Below are positions 1-5,840 of a DNA stretch of 7,788 nt, one piece after another. Source of the stretch: Bifidobacterium breve (GTDB lineage Bacteria > Actinomycetota > Actinomycetes > S36-B12); NCBI GenBank assembly GCA_945885645.1, contig CAMCYV010000063.1, positions 1-7,788 of the forward strand, read 5' to 3'. How positions within the stretch are numbered: the stretch's first letter is position 1; each line of letters begins with the position of its first letter. Position numbers and translations under genes: made by a program. The notes beneath the pieces were generated by a model that saw only the letters and a program-made list of their open reading frames with translations, did not search any database and was not told the origin of the DNA.

Positions 1-370
1 GGTAGTCGGTAAACAGATAAAAGTCGTTGAACAAAACTTGAATAGTCTCGGCCTGCAAGTTGATCGAACCAATGTCTTTTCAGAGACTGTAAAGAAAAAC
101 TCTGTCATTTCAATTAAACCCAAAGCGGGAAACGTTGTGTCATCCGGCAGCACCGTTGAAGTTGTGGTCTCAAAGGGTCCGCCTCCAGTGACGGTTCCCA
201 ATCTGGTCGACATGCCACGCAGGAAAGCCATTGCGGCACTCGAGAGAATCGGGCTCCGAGCACAGGTCGAAGTGGGTGCGGTCGCACCCCTAAATCGCGT
301 GATTAGTCAGAGCCCAGCTCCTGGCACTGAGATTCCGAAAGGCTCTGCGGTCACAATTCGAATCATTTAA
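1..370 (+). CDS. PASTA-domain Ser/Thr protein kinase, C-terminal end (5' partial)
   Basis: The reading frame is open from base 2 to the TAA at 368-370 and gives 122 residues, so the start lies outside the window. What remains is two PASTA repeats. The first, truncated one covers about residues 1-57 and ends with a GS-x-VEVVVSKG stretch. The second, about 58-122, begins VTVPNLVDM and carries the usual A-x-x-x-L-x-x-x-GL core, an ISQSPAPGTEIPKGS turn and a final beta strand at the stop. Tandem PASTA repeats at a C-terminus are typical of Stk1/PknB-type kinases, where they sit outside the membrane and bind peptidoglycan or muropeptides. The kinase and membrane segments are not visible, so the assignment rests on the repeats and on the neighbouring class II DAHP synthase. 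A PASTA-bearing penicillin-binding protein is the main alternative. The gene converges on the alkyltransferase gene across 29 bp. Confidence 0.8.
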   Translation, partial: VVGKQIKVVEQNLNSLGLQVDRTNVFSETVKKNSVISIKPKAGNVVSSGSTVEVVVSKGPPPVTVPNLVDMPRRKAIAALERIGLRAQVEVGAVAPLNRVISQSPAPGTEIPKGSAVTIRII

Positions 371-375
371 CTGGT

Positions 376-390
376 TCTCAAATTCTGAGA
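376..390. terminator. Weak hairpin between convergent genes
   Basis: TCTCA (376-380) and TGAGA (386-390) form a 5-bp stem with a 5-nt loop in the 29-bp gap between the kinase stop and the convergent alkyltransferase stop. There is no T-tract on either side, so it is a poor intrinsic terminator. It is listed because the other two convergent junctions here also carry short inverted repeats. Confidence 0.2.
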
Positions 391-399
391 CAAACAAAC

Positions 400-864
400 T
401 CAGTAACCTTCGACGCCCTCATGAATCAGAAGTTTAGTTTTAACATCAACTCCGTAGGCGTATCCGCCAATCCCTTTACTGGCTACCACCCTGTGACATG
501 GGATCACAATCACTATTTCGTTGCGCCCACATGCAGTTCCCACTGCCCGCGCAGCCCTTGGATAGCCAGAGCGTGCGGCAAGTTCTCCGTAAGTACTCGC
601 CGTCCCAGGAGAAATCTTGCGCATGGCGGCATAAACATTCGCATTGAACTCTGATGTTGGATTCTGGACTGGCAGTTCATTGAATGAATCCAGCAGACCA
701 TCACCGTATCGTGCGAATGCGTCATGCACGGCTGACTTCTTGTTTGCCCGCCCGTCAACATTTCGCGGATCAAATCGGGCAGATACTAATTGTTGGTCGG
801 CCTCATCGAATACAAAGTAAACGAGTCCAGCCGGGGTCGGCGCCTTGCCGTGCCAACGCGACAT
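400..864 (-). CDS. ogt: Methylated-DNA--protein-cysteine methyltransferase (Ogt/MGMT family)
   Basis: A 154-residue protein whose C-terminal half is the alkyltransferase DNA-binding/active-site domain. It shows STYGELA near residues 90-96, the recognition-helix stretch RAVGTACGRN at 106-115, and PCHRVV at 122-127, with Cys123 as the alkyl acceptor. GGYAYG follows at 133-138 and a KTKLLIHEG tail at 142-150. In this family the Cys irreversibly takes the alkyl group from O6-alkylguanine, a suicide DNA-repair reaction. The presence of Cys argues against the Cys-less ATL class. The usual Asn-Pro before the active site is Asn115-Glu116 here. The N-terminal domain is short, about 70 residues. The ATG at 862-864 follows the aroG stop by 7 bp, with AAAAGG about 10 nt upstream, so translation is probably coupled to aroG. 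Substrate range (Ogt versus Ada-C type) cannot be told. Confidence 0.9.
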   Translation of the reverse strand: MSRWHGKAPTPAGLVYFVFDEADQQLVSARFDPRNVDGRANKKSAVHDAFARYGDGLLDSFNELPVQNPTSEFNANVYAAMRKISPGTASTYGELAARSGYPRAARAVGTACGRNEIVIVIPCHRVVASKGIGGYAYGVDVKTKLLIHEGVEGY

Positions 865-871
865 GAGCTAG

Positions 872-2242
872 TTACCTTTTGCTCAACATGTCTGAGACAA
901 GGAATGCGAGTTCCAAACTCTGCTCACGGTTTAAACGTGGGTCGCAGGCGGTTTCATAGCGCTGGGAGAGGTCACCCTCGGCAACTCCCGCGGTCCCACC
1001 CACGCACTCGGTAACGTCATCACCGGTGAGTTCGATGTGGATGCCTCCCGGGAATGTTCCTGCTTCACGGTGAACAGCAAAATAACCTTCAACCTCAGTG
1101 ATCACGTCGTCGAAAAGTCGCGTCTTGTAGCCATTTGCGCTTTCGCGAGTATTCCCGTGCATCGGATCACAGATCCACACGACCGGAATCCCACTGGCAT
1201 CAACTTTGGCCACAATGTCGGGCAACTTTTCCCGAACGAGATCAGCACCCATGCGGGTTATCAGCGATAAACGACCAGGAATGTTATTCGGGTTAAGAAT
1301 CCGAGCGGCTTCAACAATGTCTTCCGGGGTTGCGGTCGGCCCAACCTTCATTCCAATGGGATTTGTGATGGTTGATGCGAAATGGATGTGCGCACCATCA
1401 AGTTGTCGCGTGCGCTCTCCGATCCACAGGAAGTGACCCGATACGTCGTAGGCGTTTCCGGTTCGTGAGTCGATGCGAGTGAGTGCGCGTTCGTAGTCCA
1501 TGGACAGTGCTTCATGAGCGGCATAGAACTCCACCCGTTGGAACTCGTCAGGGTCAGCGCCACAGGCATGCATGAACGAAAGTGCTTTATCGATATCGCG
1601 AGCCATCAGTTCATAACGCTGACCCGCAAGGGAATCCCGAACAAAATCCTGATTCCATGCGTGGACCTGACGCAGATCGGCAAACCCACCCATGGTGAAT
1701 GCGCGAACAAGATTGAGCGCTGAACCTGACGCATGGTAGGCCCGCAGCAACCTTTCTGGATCAGGGCGGCGAGCACCTGCCTCAAATTCAAGGGAGTTAA
1801 CCGCGTCACCGAGATAGGAGGTCATTTCTACTCCGTCGCGGACCTCGATTGTCTTACTGCGAGGTTTGAAGTACTGCCCGGCGAGCCGACCCATTTTTAC
1901 AACCGGCAACGAAGCTCCATAGGTCAAAATGACGGACATCTGGAGGACCGTTTGCAGCCGAGCTCGAATCGAATCAGCGGTATTTGCCTCGAATGTTTCC
2001 GCACAGTCACCACCTGTGAGGACAAAGGCCTCGCCGCGGCCTGCCGCGGCAAGGCGATCGGTGAGTTGATCACATTCACCGGCAAAAACCAATGGGGGCA
2101 TTTTGCGTAGTTTGGCTATCGATTCCTCAAGGGCAACCGGATCCGGCCACGGTGGCTGCTGGGCCGCCACTAAATCTGGCCAATCTAAGGTCACGGGGGT
2201 TTCAACCCGACCACGAGTCTTTTGCACCTGCGGGGAATTCAT
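872..2242 (-). CDS. aroG: Class II 3-deoxy-D-arabino-heptulosonate-7-phosphate (DAHP) synthase
   Basis: This enzyme condenses phosphoenolpyruvate with erythrose-4-phosphate, the first step of the shikimate pathway, in the cytosol. From the ATG at 2240-2242 it has 456 residues, close to the roughly 460 of the mycobacterial enzyme. Family landmarks are GGDCAE with metal-ligand Cys80, YGASLPVVK and GRLAGQYFKPRS (Arg119), HEALSMDYE, WIGERTRQ (Glu276), NPIGMKVGP (Lys299), RMG (Arg330), CDPMHGNT (His362), IHIELTGDDVTEC (Glu404) and ACDPRLN (Cys433, Asp434). Cys80, His362, Glu404 and Asp434 match the metal site known from M. tuberculosis AroG, and Cys433 could pair with Cys80 in a redox disulfide, as reported there. 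A TTG at 2300-2302 would add 20 residues and overlap pfp by 38 bp. I prefer the ATG because QQPPWP then sits near residue 28, as in homologues I recall. Neither start has a clear ribosome site. It is the middle gene of the pfp-aroG-ogt unit. Confidence 0.96.
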   Translation of the reverse strand: MNSPQVQKTRGRVETPVTLDWPDLVAAQQPPWPDPVALEESIAKLRKMPPLVFAGECDQLTDRLAAAGRGEAFVLTGGDCAETFEANTADSIRARLQTVLQMSVILTYGASLPVVKMGRLAGQYFKPRSKTIEVRDGVEMTSYLGDAVNSLEFEAGARRPDPERLLRAYHASGSALNLVRAFTMGGFADLRQVHAWNQDFVRDSLAGQRYELMARDIDKALSFMHACGADPDEFQRVEFYAAHEALSMDYERALTRIDSRTGNAYDVSGHFLWIGERTRQLDGAHIHFASTITNPIGMKVGPTATPEDIVEAARILNPNNIPGRLSLITRMGADLVREKLPDIVAKVDASGIPVVWICDPMHGNTRESANGYKTRLFDDVITEVEGYFAVHREAGTFPGGIHIELTGDDVTECVGGTAGVAEGDLSQRYETACDPRLNREQSLELAFLVSDMLSKR

Positions 2243-2264
2243 GCGCTCAGCGTAGAGGGTTGGC

Positions 2265-3290
2265 TCAGCCAAAGAACGCGGTGGCTTCGCGATAGCGCTC
2301 AATGGGGACAGTCTTCAGGGTTCCCGTTGCCTGCGCCAACGGCACCCGAACAATGTCGGTGCCCCGAAGCCCCACCATGGTTCCCCAAGCTTGGTCCTTC
2401 ACCGATTCAATTGCATTGAGGCCAAATCGGGTTGCGAGCACCCGGTCAAAAGCCGTGGGTGAGCCGCCGCGTTGTACGTGGCCGAGAACAGTTGTCCGGG
2501 CTTCATGTCTGGTGCGTTCTTCCAACGCCCCAGCGAGCCACTCACCAATTCCGGACAGTTTGACGTGACCAAAGGCATCCAGGGTGCCGTCTTTCGTGAT
2601 GAGGGAGCCATCTTGTGGGAGTGCACCTTCAGCCACGCAAATAATCGGTGCGTAGTTAGTGTCAAAACGCGAGTTAACCCAACCCACGACCTCATCAAGG
2701 TCAAATGGGACCTCGGGAATCAGAATCGCGTTAGCTCCACCCGCCATTCCGGAATGAAGCGCTATCCATCCAGCATGCCTCCCCATGACTTCACAGATCA
2801 AAATGCGATGGTGAGATTCGGCCGTCGTGTGCAGACGGTCCATTGCTTCGGTCGCAATTGTCACCGCCGTATCAAACCCAAATGTGTAGTCAGTTCCGCT
2901 GAGGTCGTTGTCGATGGTTTTCGGTACGCCAACGACGGGAAATCCCAATTCGGTGAGCGCTGTTGCCACACCCAGCGTGTCCTCACCACCGATAGCGATG
3001 AGCGCTTCAACGCCAAGTTCGGCCATATTGGCCTTGATTCGCTCTACTCCGCCGTCGATCGTGATTGGGTTCGTGCGCGATGAACCAAGAATCGTTCCAC
3101 CGAGGGGCAAAATCCCTCGAACCGAAGCAATATTGAGTTCCATCGTGAGGCCCTCAATTGGACCTTTCCAGCCGTCCCGAAAGCCCACAAATTCGAATCC
3201 GTGGTCTGTTACACCACGTCGAACGACCGCACGAATAACGGCATTGAGGCCCGGACAATCTCCGCCACCCGTGAGGACTCCAACGCGCAT
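2265..3290 (-). CDS. pfp: 6-phosphofructokinase, pyrophosphate-dependent type by signature
   Basis: A 341-residue phosphofructokinase that phosphorylates fructose-6-phosphate to fructose-1,6-bisphosphate, reversibly if PPi-dependent. Landmarks: GGGDCPGLNAVIR (8-20), LGGTILGSSRTNP (63-75), GGEDT (101-105), PKTIDNDLSGTD (123-134) with catalytic Asp127, MGRHAGW (169-175), VAEGA (219-223) and GHVQRGGSP (271-279). Position 104 is Asp and position 124 is Lys. In the characterised family, Gly104/Gly124 goes with ATP use (E. coli PfkA), and Asp104/Lys124 with pyrophosphate use (for example the Amycolatopsis methanolica enzyme). The numbering falls exactly on those positions, so PPi is the likely phosphoryl donor. 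Start: the ATG at 3288-3290 has GGAAGGTGAG just upstream and gives the standard MRVGVLTGGG N-terminus; the GTG at 3297-3299 lies inside that ribosome site. It is the first gene of the minus-strand unit and divergent from glpK. Automated annotation would probably call it ATP-dependent pfkA. Confidence 0.93.
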   Translation of the reverse strand: MRVGVLTGGGDCPGLNAVIRAVVRRGVTDHGFEFVGFRDGWKGPIEGLTMELNIASVRGILPLGGTILGSSRTNPITIDGGVERIKANMAELGVEALIAIGGEDTLGVATALTELGFPVVGVPKTIDNDLSGTDYTFGFDTAVTIATEAMDRLHTTAESHHRILICEVMGRHAGWIALHSGMAGGANAILIPEVPFDLDEVVGWVNSRFDTNYAPIICVAEGALPQDGSLITKDGTLDAFGHVKLSGIGEWLAGALEERTRHEARTTVLGHVQRGGSPTAFDRVLATRFGLNAIESVKDQAWGTMVGLRGTDIVRVPLAQATGTLKTVPIERYREATAFFG

Positions 3291-3292
3291 GT

Positions 3293-3303
3293 GACTCACC
3301 TTC
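3293..3303 (-). promoter_or_regulatory. Ribosome binding site deciding the pfp start
   Basis: On the minus strand, GGAAGGTGAGT stands about 5 nt before the ATG at 3288-3290. It supports that ATG over the GTG at 3297-3299, which lies inside the purine-rich tract itself. Confidence 0.6.
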
Positions 3304-3323
3304 CACCAATGTGACCCGAATCA

Positions 3324-3341
3324 AGGGATCTTCCCTGTCAA
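3324..3341 (-). promoter_or_regulatory. TTGACA box with adjacent short inverted repeat upstream of pfp
   Basis: The minus strand reads a perfect -35-like TTGACA at 3341-3336. AGGGA-AGA-TCCCT follows (3336-3324, sharing one base with the box), an inverted repeat with 5-bp arms. I see no good TAnnnT box at the normal spacing downstream, so this may be a promoter element covered by an operator, or a hairpin in the pfp leader if transcription begins further up. Confidence 0.3.
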
Positions 3342-3353
3342 GCGGTGAATACA

Positions 3354-3449
3354 AACGCTATCACTGCAGCATTCTGTTTCAGGGCCAAGCAAAAATGTTT
3401 AAACGGTTGAAGGAGTACCGAGAAGTGAATAGCGGCAACAGATAGCGTT
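3354..3449. promoter_or_regulatory. Divergent pfp/glpK control region with a 9-bp inverted repeat
   Basis: AACGCTATC at 3354-3362 and its exact reverse complement GATAGCGTT at 3441-3449 face each other across 78 bp. Each arm therefore gives an outward-reading TAGCGT, which fits the actinobacterial -10 form TAnnnT: minus strand 3360-3355 toward pfp, plus strand 3443-3448 toward glpK. They could be matched -10 boxes of two divergent promoters or two half-sites of one regulator. No clear -35 box stands 17 bp from either. Confidence 0.4.
3425..3445 (+). CDS. Possible 6-codon leader mini-ORF before glpK
   Basis: AAGGAG at 3410-3415 is the best ribosome-binding match in this gap. It stands 9 nt before a GTG at 3425-3427 that opens VNSGNR and stops at TAG 3443-3445. 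The glpK GTG follows 10 nt later and has no ribosome site of its own. A translated leader with re-initiation is one reading; a chance purine tract is the other. The mini-ORF stop overlaps the TAGCGT box, so a leaderless glpK transcript starting near 3455 would exclude the mini-ORF. Confidence 0.2.
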   Translation: MNSGNR

Positions 3450-3455
3450 GCTCCT

Positions 3456-4970
3456 GTGCATTCATCAGATCGCATTCTCGCAATTGACGCCGGGACGACC
3501 GGGCTTACCGCCCTGCTTGTTTCTCATGAGGGGCTGATCACCGCCAAGGGTTACCAAGAATTCCCACAGCACTTCCCCCAGGAAGGTTGGGTTGAACACG
3601 ATTTAGGCGAAATGTGGAAGGCAACTCTGGCAGCAGTCACATTAGCGTTGGCCGCGCACACAACCGAGCATGGAAGCTCCCCCCGCATTATTGCTGTCGG
3701 AATCACCAACCAACGCGAAACTGCATGTTTTTGGGATCGAGAAACCTTGGGATCACCTCGGCGAGCAATTGTTTGGCAGGACCGTCGTAGCGCCGACATT
3801 TGTCAGAGGTTGATTGATACTGGAGTCGAAGGACATCTACGCGAAATCACGGGACTTCGTCTTGATCCTTACTTCACCGCCACAAAACTGATGTGGGTAA
3901 AAGAAAATGACCCTCACACATGGGCGCAGGTGATTTCTGGTCGAGTTGCTATTGGCACTGTTGACTCATATTTGATCGCTCGCATGACGCGCGGGCTTGA
4001 ACACGTCACCGATCACACCAACGCTTCACGGACGTTGCTGTATGACCTCAATTCTGGAACCTGGAGTCCCCAGTTATGTGAACTTTTTGAGGTGCCCGAG
4101 GAATCGCTACCAACGATTGTTACCTCCTACGGGAACATCGCCCACACTGATCCTGACGTCTTCTTGGGCATTGACGCACCCATCAGCGGTATTGCGGGTG
4201 ACCAACAAGCCGCACTCGTCGGGCACGCCGGCTTCAATGCCGGTGATGCTAAATGTTCCTACGGAACCGGATCCTTCCTGCTACTTCACACCGGCGACAA
4301 GATCATTCATTCACCGCACGGACTGCTCACCACCGTTGCGCTTGCCCATCCTGATGCATCGGGAATCAGCCGCAGGGATTTTGCACTGGAAGGATCTATT
4401 TTTGTGACCGGTGCCGCTGTGCAATGGTTGCGCGATGGGCTGGGAATAATTCAAAAATCCTCCGACATTGAAGACCTGGCGAGTTCCGTTCCCGATTCCG
4501 GGGGTGTTGTTTTCGTTCCGGCTCTTACTGGATTAGGAGCACCGGATTGGGACCCCTGCGCCCGCGGCCTCATCATCGGAATTAACCGTGGAACAACCGC
4601 CGCTCACATTGCCAGGGCGGCTCTTGAAGGGATCGCACTTGAAGTTCGCGATGTCGTCGACTTGATGACAGAAGAAACAGGGGAAACTCTTCCCTACTTG
4701 GCAATTGATGGCGGCGCCTCATTAAATGATCTTCTATGTCAATTGCAAGCCGACATCGCACGCTTGTTGATCAAAAGAGCTGAGCAAGTGGAGATGACTG
4801 GTCTAGGTGCCGCATTCCTTGCCGGACTCGGGGTTGGGTTTTGGGATGATACCAAAGAAATTTCTCAACTAGCAAGAATCTCCGGGGAGTTTTCGCCACT
4901 GACCGATCGTGAAAATCTCCACGTTCAATGGCGCGATGCCATCACACGCTCTCTGAATTGGGCAAACTAA
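3456..4970 (+). CDS. glpK: Glycerol kinase (FGGY family)
   Basis: A 504-residue cytosolic FGGY kinase that phosphorylates glycerol to sn-glycerol-3-phosphate. Glycerol-site residues are all present: Arg87-Glu88 in NQRET, Trp107 in VWQDRR, Tyr139 in DPYF and Asp249 in GDQQAAL. FGGY landmarks include GWVEHD (44-49), the VTDHTNASRT segment (184-193), YGTGSF, GLGAPDWDP, IDGGAS and GLGAAFLAGLGVGFW. Two departures from E. coli GlpK stand out. The N-terminal phosphate loop is DAGTTGLT (11-18), with Gly16 and Thr18 where E. coli has Ser and Arg. The GGTR element of the fructose-1,6-bisphosphate site just before PISGIAGDQQ is missing, so FBP inhibition of that type is unlikely. The GTG at 3456 is the only usable in-frame start, since a TGA lies at 3426-3428. 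It lacks a ribosome site but stands 7 nt after TAGCGT, which suggests a leaderless message. No glpF or glpD is nearby. Confidence 0.95.
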   Translation: MHSSDRILAIDAGTTGLTALLVSHEGLITAKGYQEFPQHFPQEGWVEHDLGEMWKATLAAVTLALAAHTTEHGSSPRIIAVGITNQRETACFWDRETLGSPRRAIVWQDRRSADICQRLIDTGVEGHLREITGLRLDPYFTATKLMWVKENDPHTWAQVISGRVAIGTVDSYLIARMTRGLEHVTDHTNASRTLLYDLNSGTWSPQLCELFEVPEESLPTIVTSYGNIAHTDPDVFLGIDAPISGIAGDQQAALVGHAGFNAGDAKCSYGTGSFLLLHTGDKIIHSPHGLLTTVALAHPDASGISRRDFALEGSIFVTGAAVQWLRDGLGIIQKSSDIEDLASSVPDSGGVVFVPALTGLGAPDWDPCARGLIIGINRGTTAAHIARAALEGIALEVRDVVDLMTEETGETLPYLAIDGGASLNDLLCQLQADIARLLIKRAEQVEMTGLGAAFLAGLGVGFWDDTKEISQLARISGEFSPLTDRENLHVQWRDAITRSLNWAN

Positions 4971-5684
4971 CTAGCGCAGCGAACTTTGCGCATCGGCTAA
5001 CTCACCCTGGGAAATAAGCTCCTTGGCGCGAGTTGCGTACATGTCAACATATTCCTGGCCCGAAAGGGTCATCAGTTCATACATGACTTCATCGGTTACC
5101 GAACGTAAAACGAATCGGTCATCTTCTAGGCCTGCATAGCGGTCAAATTTAAGGGGTTTTCCGACTCGAATTCCAACGCGCTTAAGTCTCGGTCGTATTT
5201 TCCCAGGAGGCTGAATCTCGTAGGTGTTGATCATTGCAACCGGAATGATTGGCACTTTGGCTTCAAGGGCCATCCGGGCGAGTCCAGTCTTGCCGCGGTA
5301 CAGGATTCCATTCGGCGAACGGGTGCCTTCAGGGTAAATTCCCAAAATGTCTCCGGCATTTAACACCCGAAGTGCCGTGTGAATGGCTGCTTCTGAGGCT
5401 CGACCACCAGAACGATCAACGGGCAGTTGGCCCACCCCGCGCATAAATAATTTAGTGAGATAACCCTTAATCCCTTTACCTGTGAAATAGTCACTCTTTG
5501 CGAGATAGGCCATGGGGCGCTTTGCAACAAGTGCCAAGTAAAACGAGTCTGAAAAACTCAAATGATTACTAGCCAAAATAACTCCACCTGATGCTGGAAT
5601 GTTTTCTTGACCCTCCGCCCAAGGCCGGAAAAGGATTTTGAGCCAGGGACCCAGCAGGATGTGTTTGATAAACCAGTACAGCAT
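4971..5684 (-). CDS. plsC: 1-acyl-sn-glycerol-3-phosphate acyltransferase (PlsC-like)
   Basis: A 237-residue member of the PlsC/LPLAT family, which transfers an acyl group to lysophosphatidic acid to make phosphatidic acid at the membrane. It has the catalytic HX4D motif in NHLSFSD (His41, Asp46), GVGQLPVDRSG at 83-93, the substrate-binding YPEGTRSP block at 117-124 and the VPIIPVAM strand, then the KLSGQEYVD-like tail (LSGQEYVDMYATRAKE) typical of actinobacterial members. The N-terminus (LYWFIKHILLGPWLKILFRP) is one amphipathic or membrane-associated helix. The ATG at 5682-5684 is preferred because it gives the family's usual start; a TTG at 5745-5747 would add 21 unconserved residues. The stop abuts the glpK stop with no bases between. 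It is divergent from the hydrolase gene. Acyl acceptor is inferred from the family, so a related LPLAT role in glycolipid acylation remains possible. Confidence 0.92.
   Translation of the reverse strand: MLYWFIKHILLGPWLKILFRPWAEGQENIPASGGVILASNHLSFSDSFYLALVAKRPMAYLAKSDYFTGKGIKGYLTKLFMRGVGQLPVDRSGGRASEAAIHTALRVLNAGDILGIYPEGTRSPNGILYRGKTGLARMALEAKVPIIPVAMINTYEIQPPGKIRPRLKRVGIRVGKPLKFDRYAGLEDDRFVLRSVTDEVMYELMTLSGQEYVDMYATRAKELISQGELADAQSSLR
4974..4991. terminator. Hairpin at the glpK/plsC stop-to-stop junction
   Basis: GCGCA (4974-4978) pairs with TGCGC (4987-4991), and G4979 can wobble-pair with T4986, giving a 6-bp stem with a 6-nt loop 3 nt after the glpK stop. It lies within the last codons of plsC. 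There is no T-tract, so a role as a (bidirectional) terminator or 3'-end stabiliser is tentative. Confidence 0.3.
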
Positions 5685-5765
5685 CTGCTCACCCGCCTCT
5701 ACTATTTCTAAGATTTTCCGAAGCCTAAGGGCTCGACTAGTATCCAATTTTGGTAGACCGCAGCC

Positions 5766-5815
5766 TTGACCTCAGCATACTTGACGTAAGCATGGGCGTA
5801 CGCTCTATCAAGTAT
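5766..5815 (+). promoter_or_regulatory. Putative hydrolase promoter/operator with direct and inverted repeats
   Basis: The 156-bp divergent gap contains two near-identical 13-mers in tandem, TTGACCTCAGCAT (5766-5778) and TTGACGTAAGCAT (5781-5793), matching at 11 of 13 positions with a 15-bp period. A perfect 8-bp inverted repeat, ATACTTGA (5777-5784) and TCAAGTAT (5808-5815), overlaps them, and GCGTACGC (5796-5803) is a palindrome between its arms. TTGACG at 5781-5786 with TATCAA at 5806-5811 could be -35 and -10 boxes, although the 19-bp spacing is long. A transcript from there would have a leader of about 20 nt. Confidence 0.35.
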
Positions 5816-5829
5816 CGGCAGAATGAACT

Positions 5830-5834
5830 AGGAG
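5830..5834 (+). promoter_or_regulatory. Ribosome binding site of the hydrolase gene
   Basis: AGGAG stands 6 nt before the ATG at 5841 and fixes that start. It is the clearest Shine-Dalgarno sequence before any long gene in the window. Confidence 0.75.
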
Positions 5835-5840
5835 ATCCCA

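Noticed and set aside
1733..2110. Plus-strand open frame of 125 codons inside aroG
   Set aside because: Antisense shadow of the DAHP synthase; no domain and no ribosome site.
2472..3083. Plus-strand open frame of 203 codons opposite pfp
   Set aside because: It lies wholly antisense to the well-conserved phosphofructokinase, has no ribosome site or recognisable domain, and its composition follows from the codons on the other strand.
3394..3405. AATGTTTAAACG containing the palindrome GTTTAAAC in the pfp/glpK gap
   Set aside because: An 8-bp AT-rich palindrome is easily found by chance; no second copy seen, so no claim as an operator.
3997..4407. Plus-strand frame of 136 codons within glpK
   Set aside because: Out-of-frame shadow of glycerol kinase with no motif of its own.
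5736..5741. ACTAGT palindrome near the plsC upstream region
   Set aside because: Only 6 bp, no repeat or spacing pattern with promoter elements.
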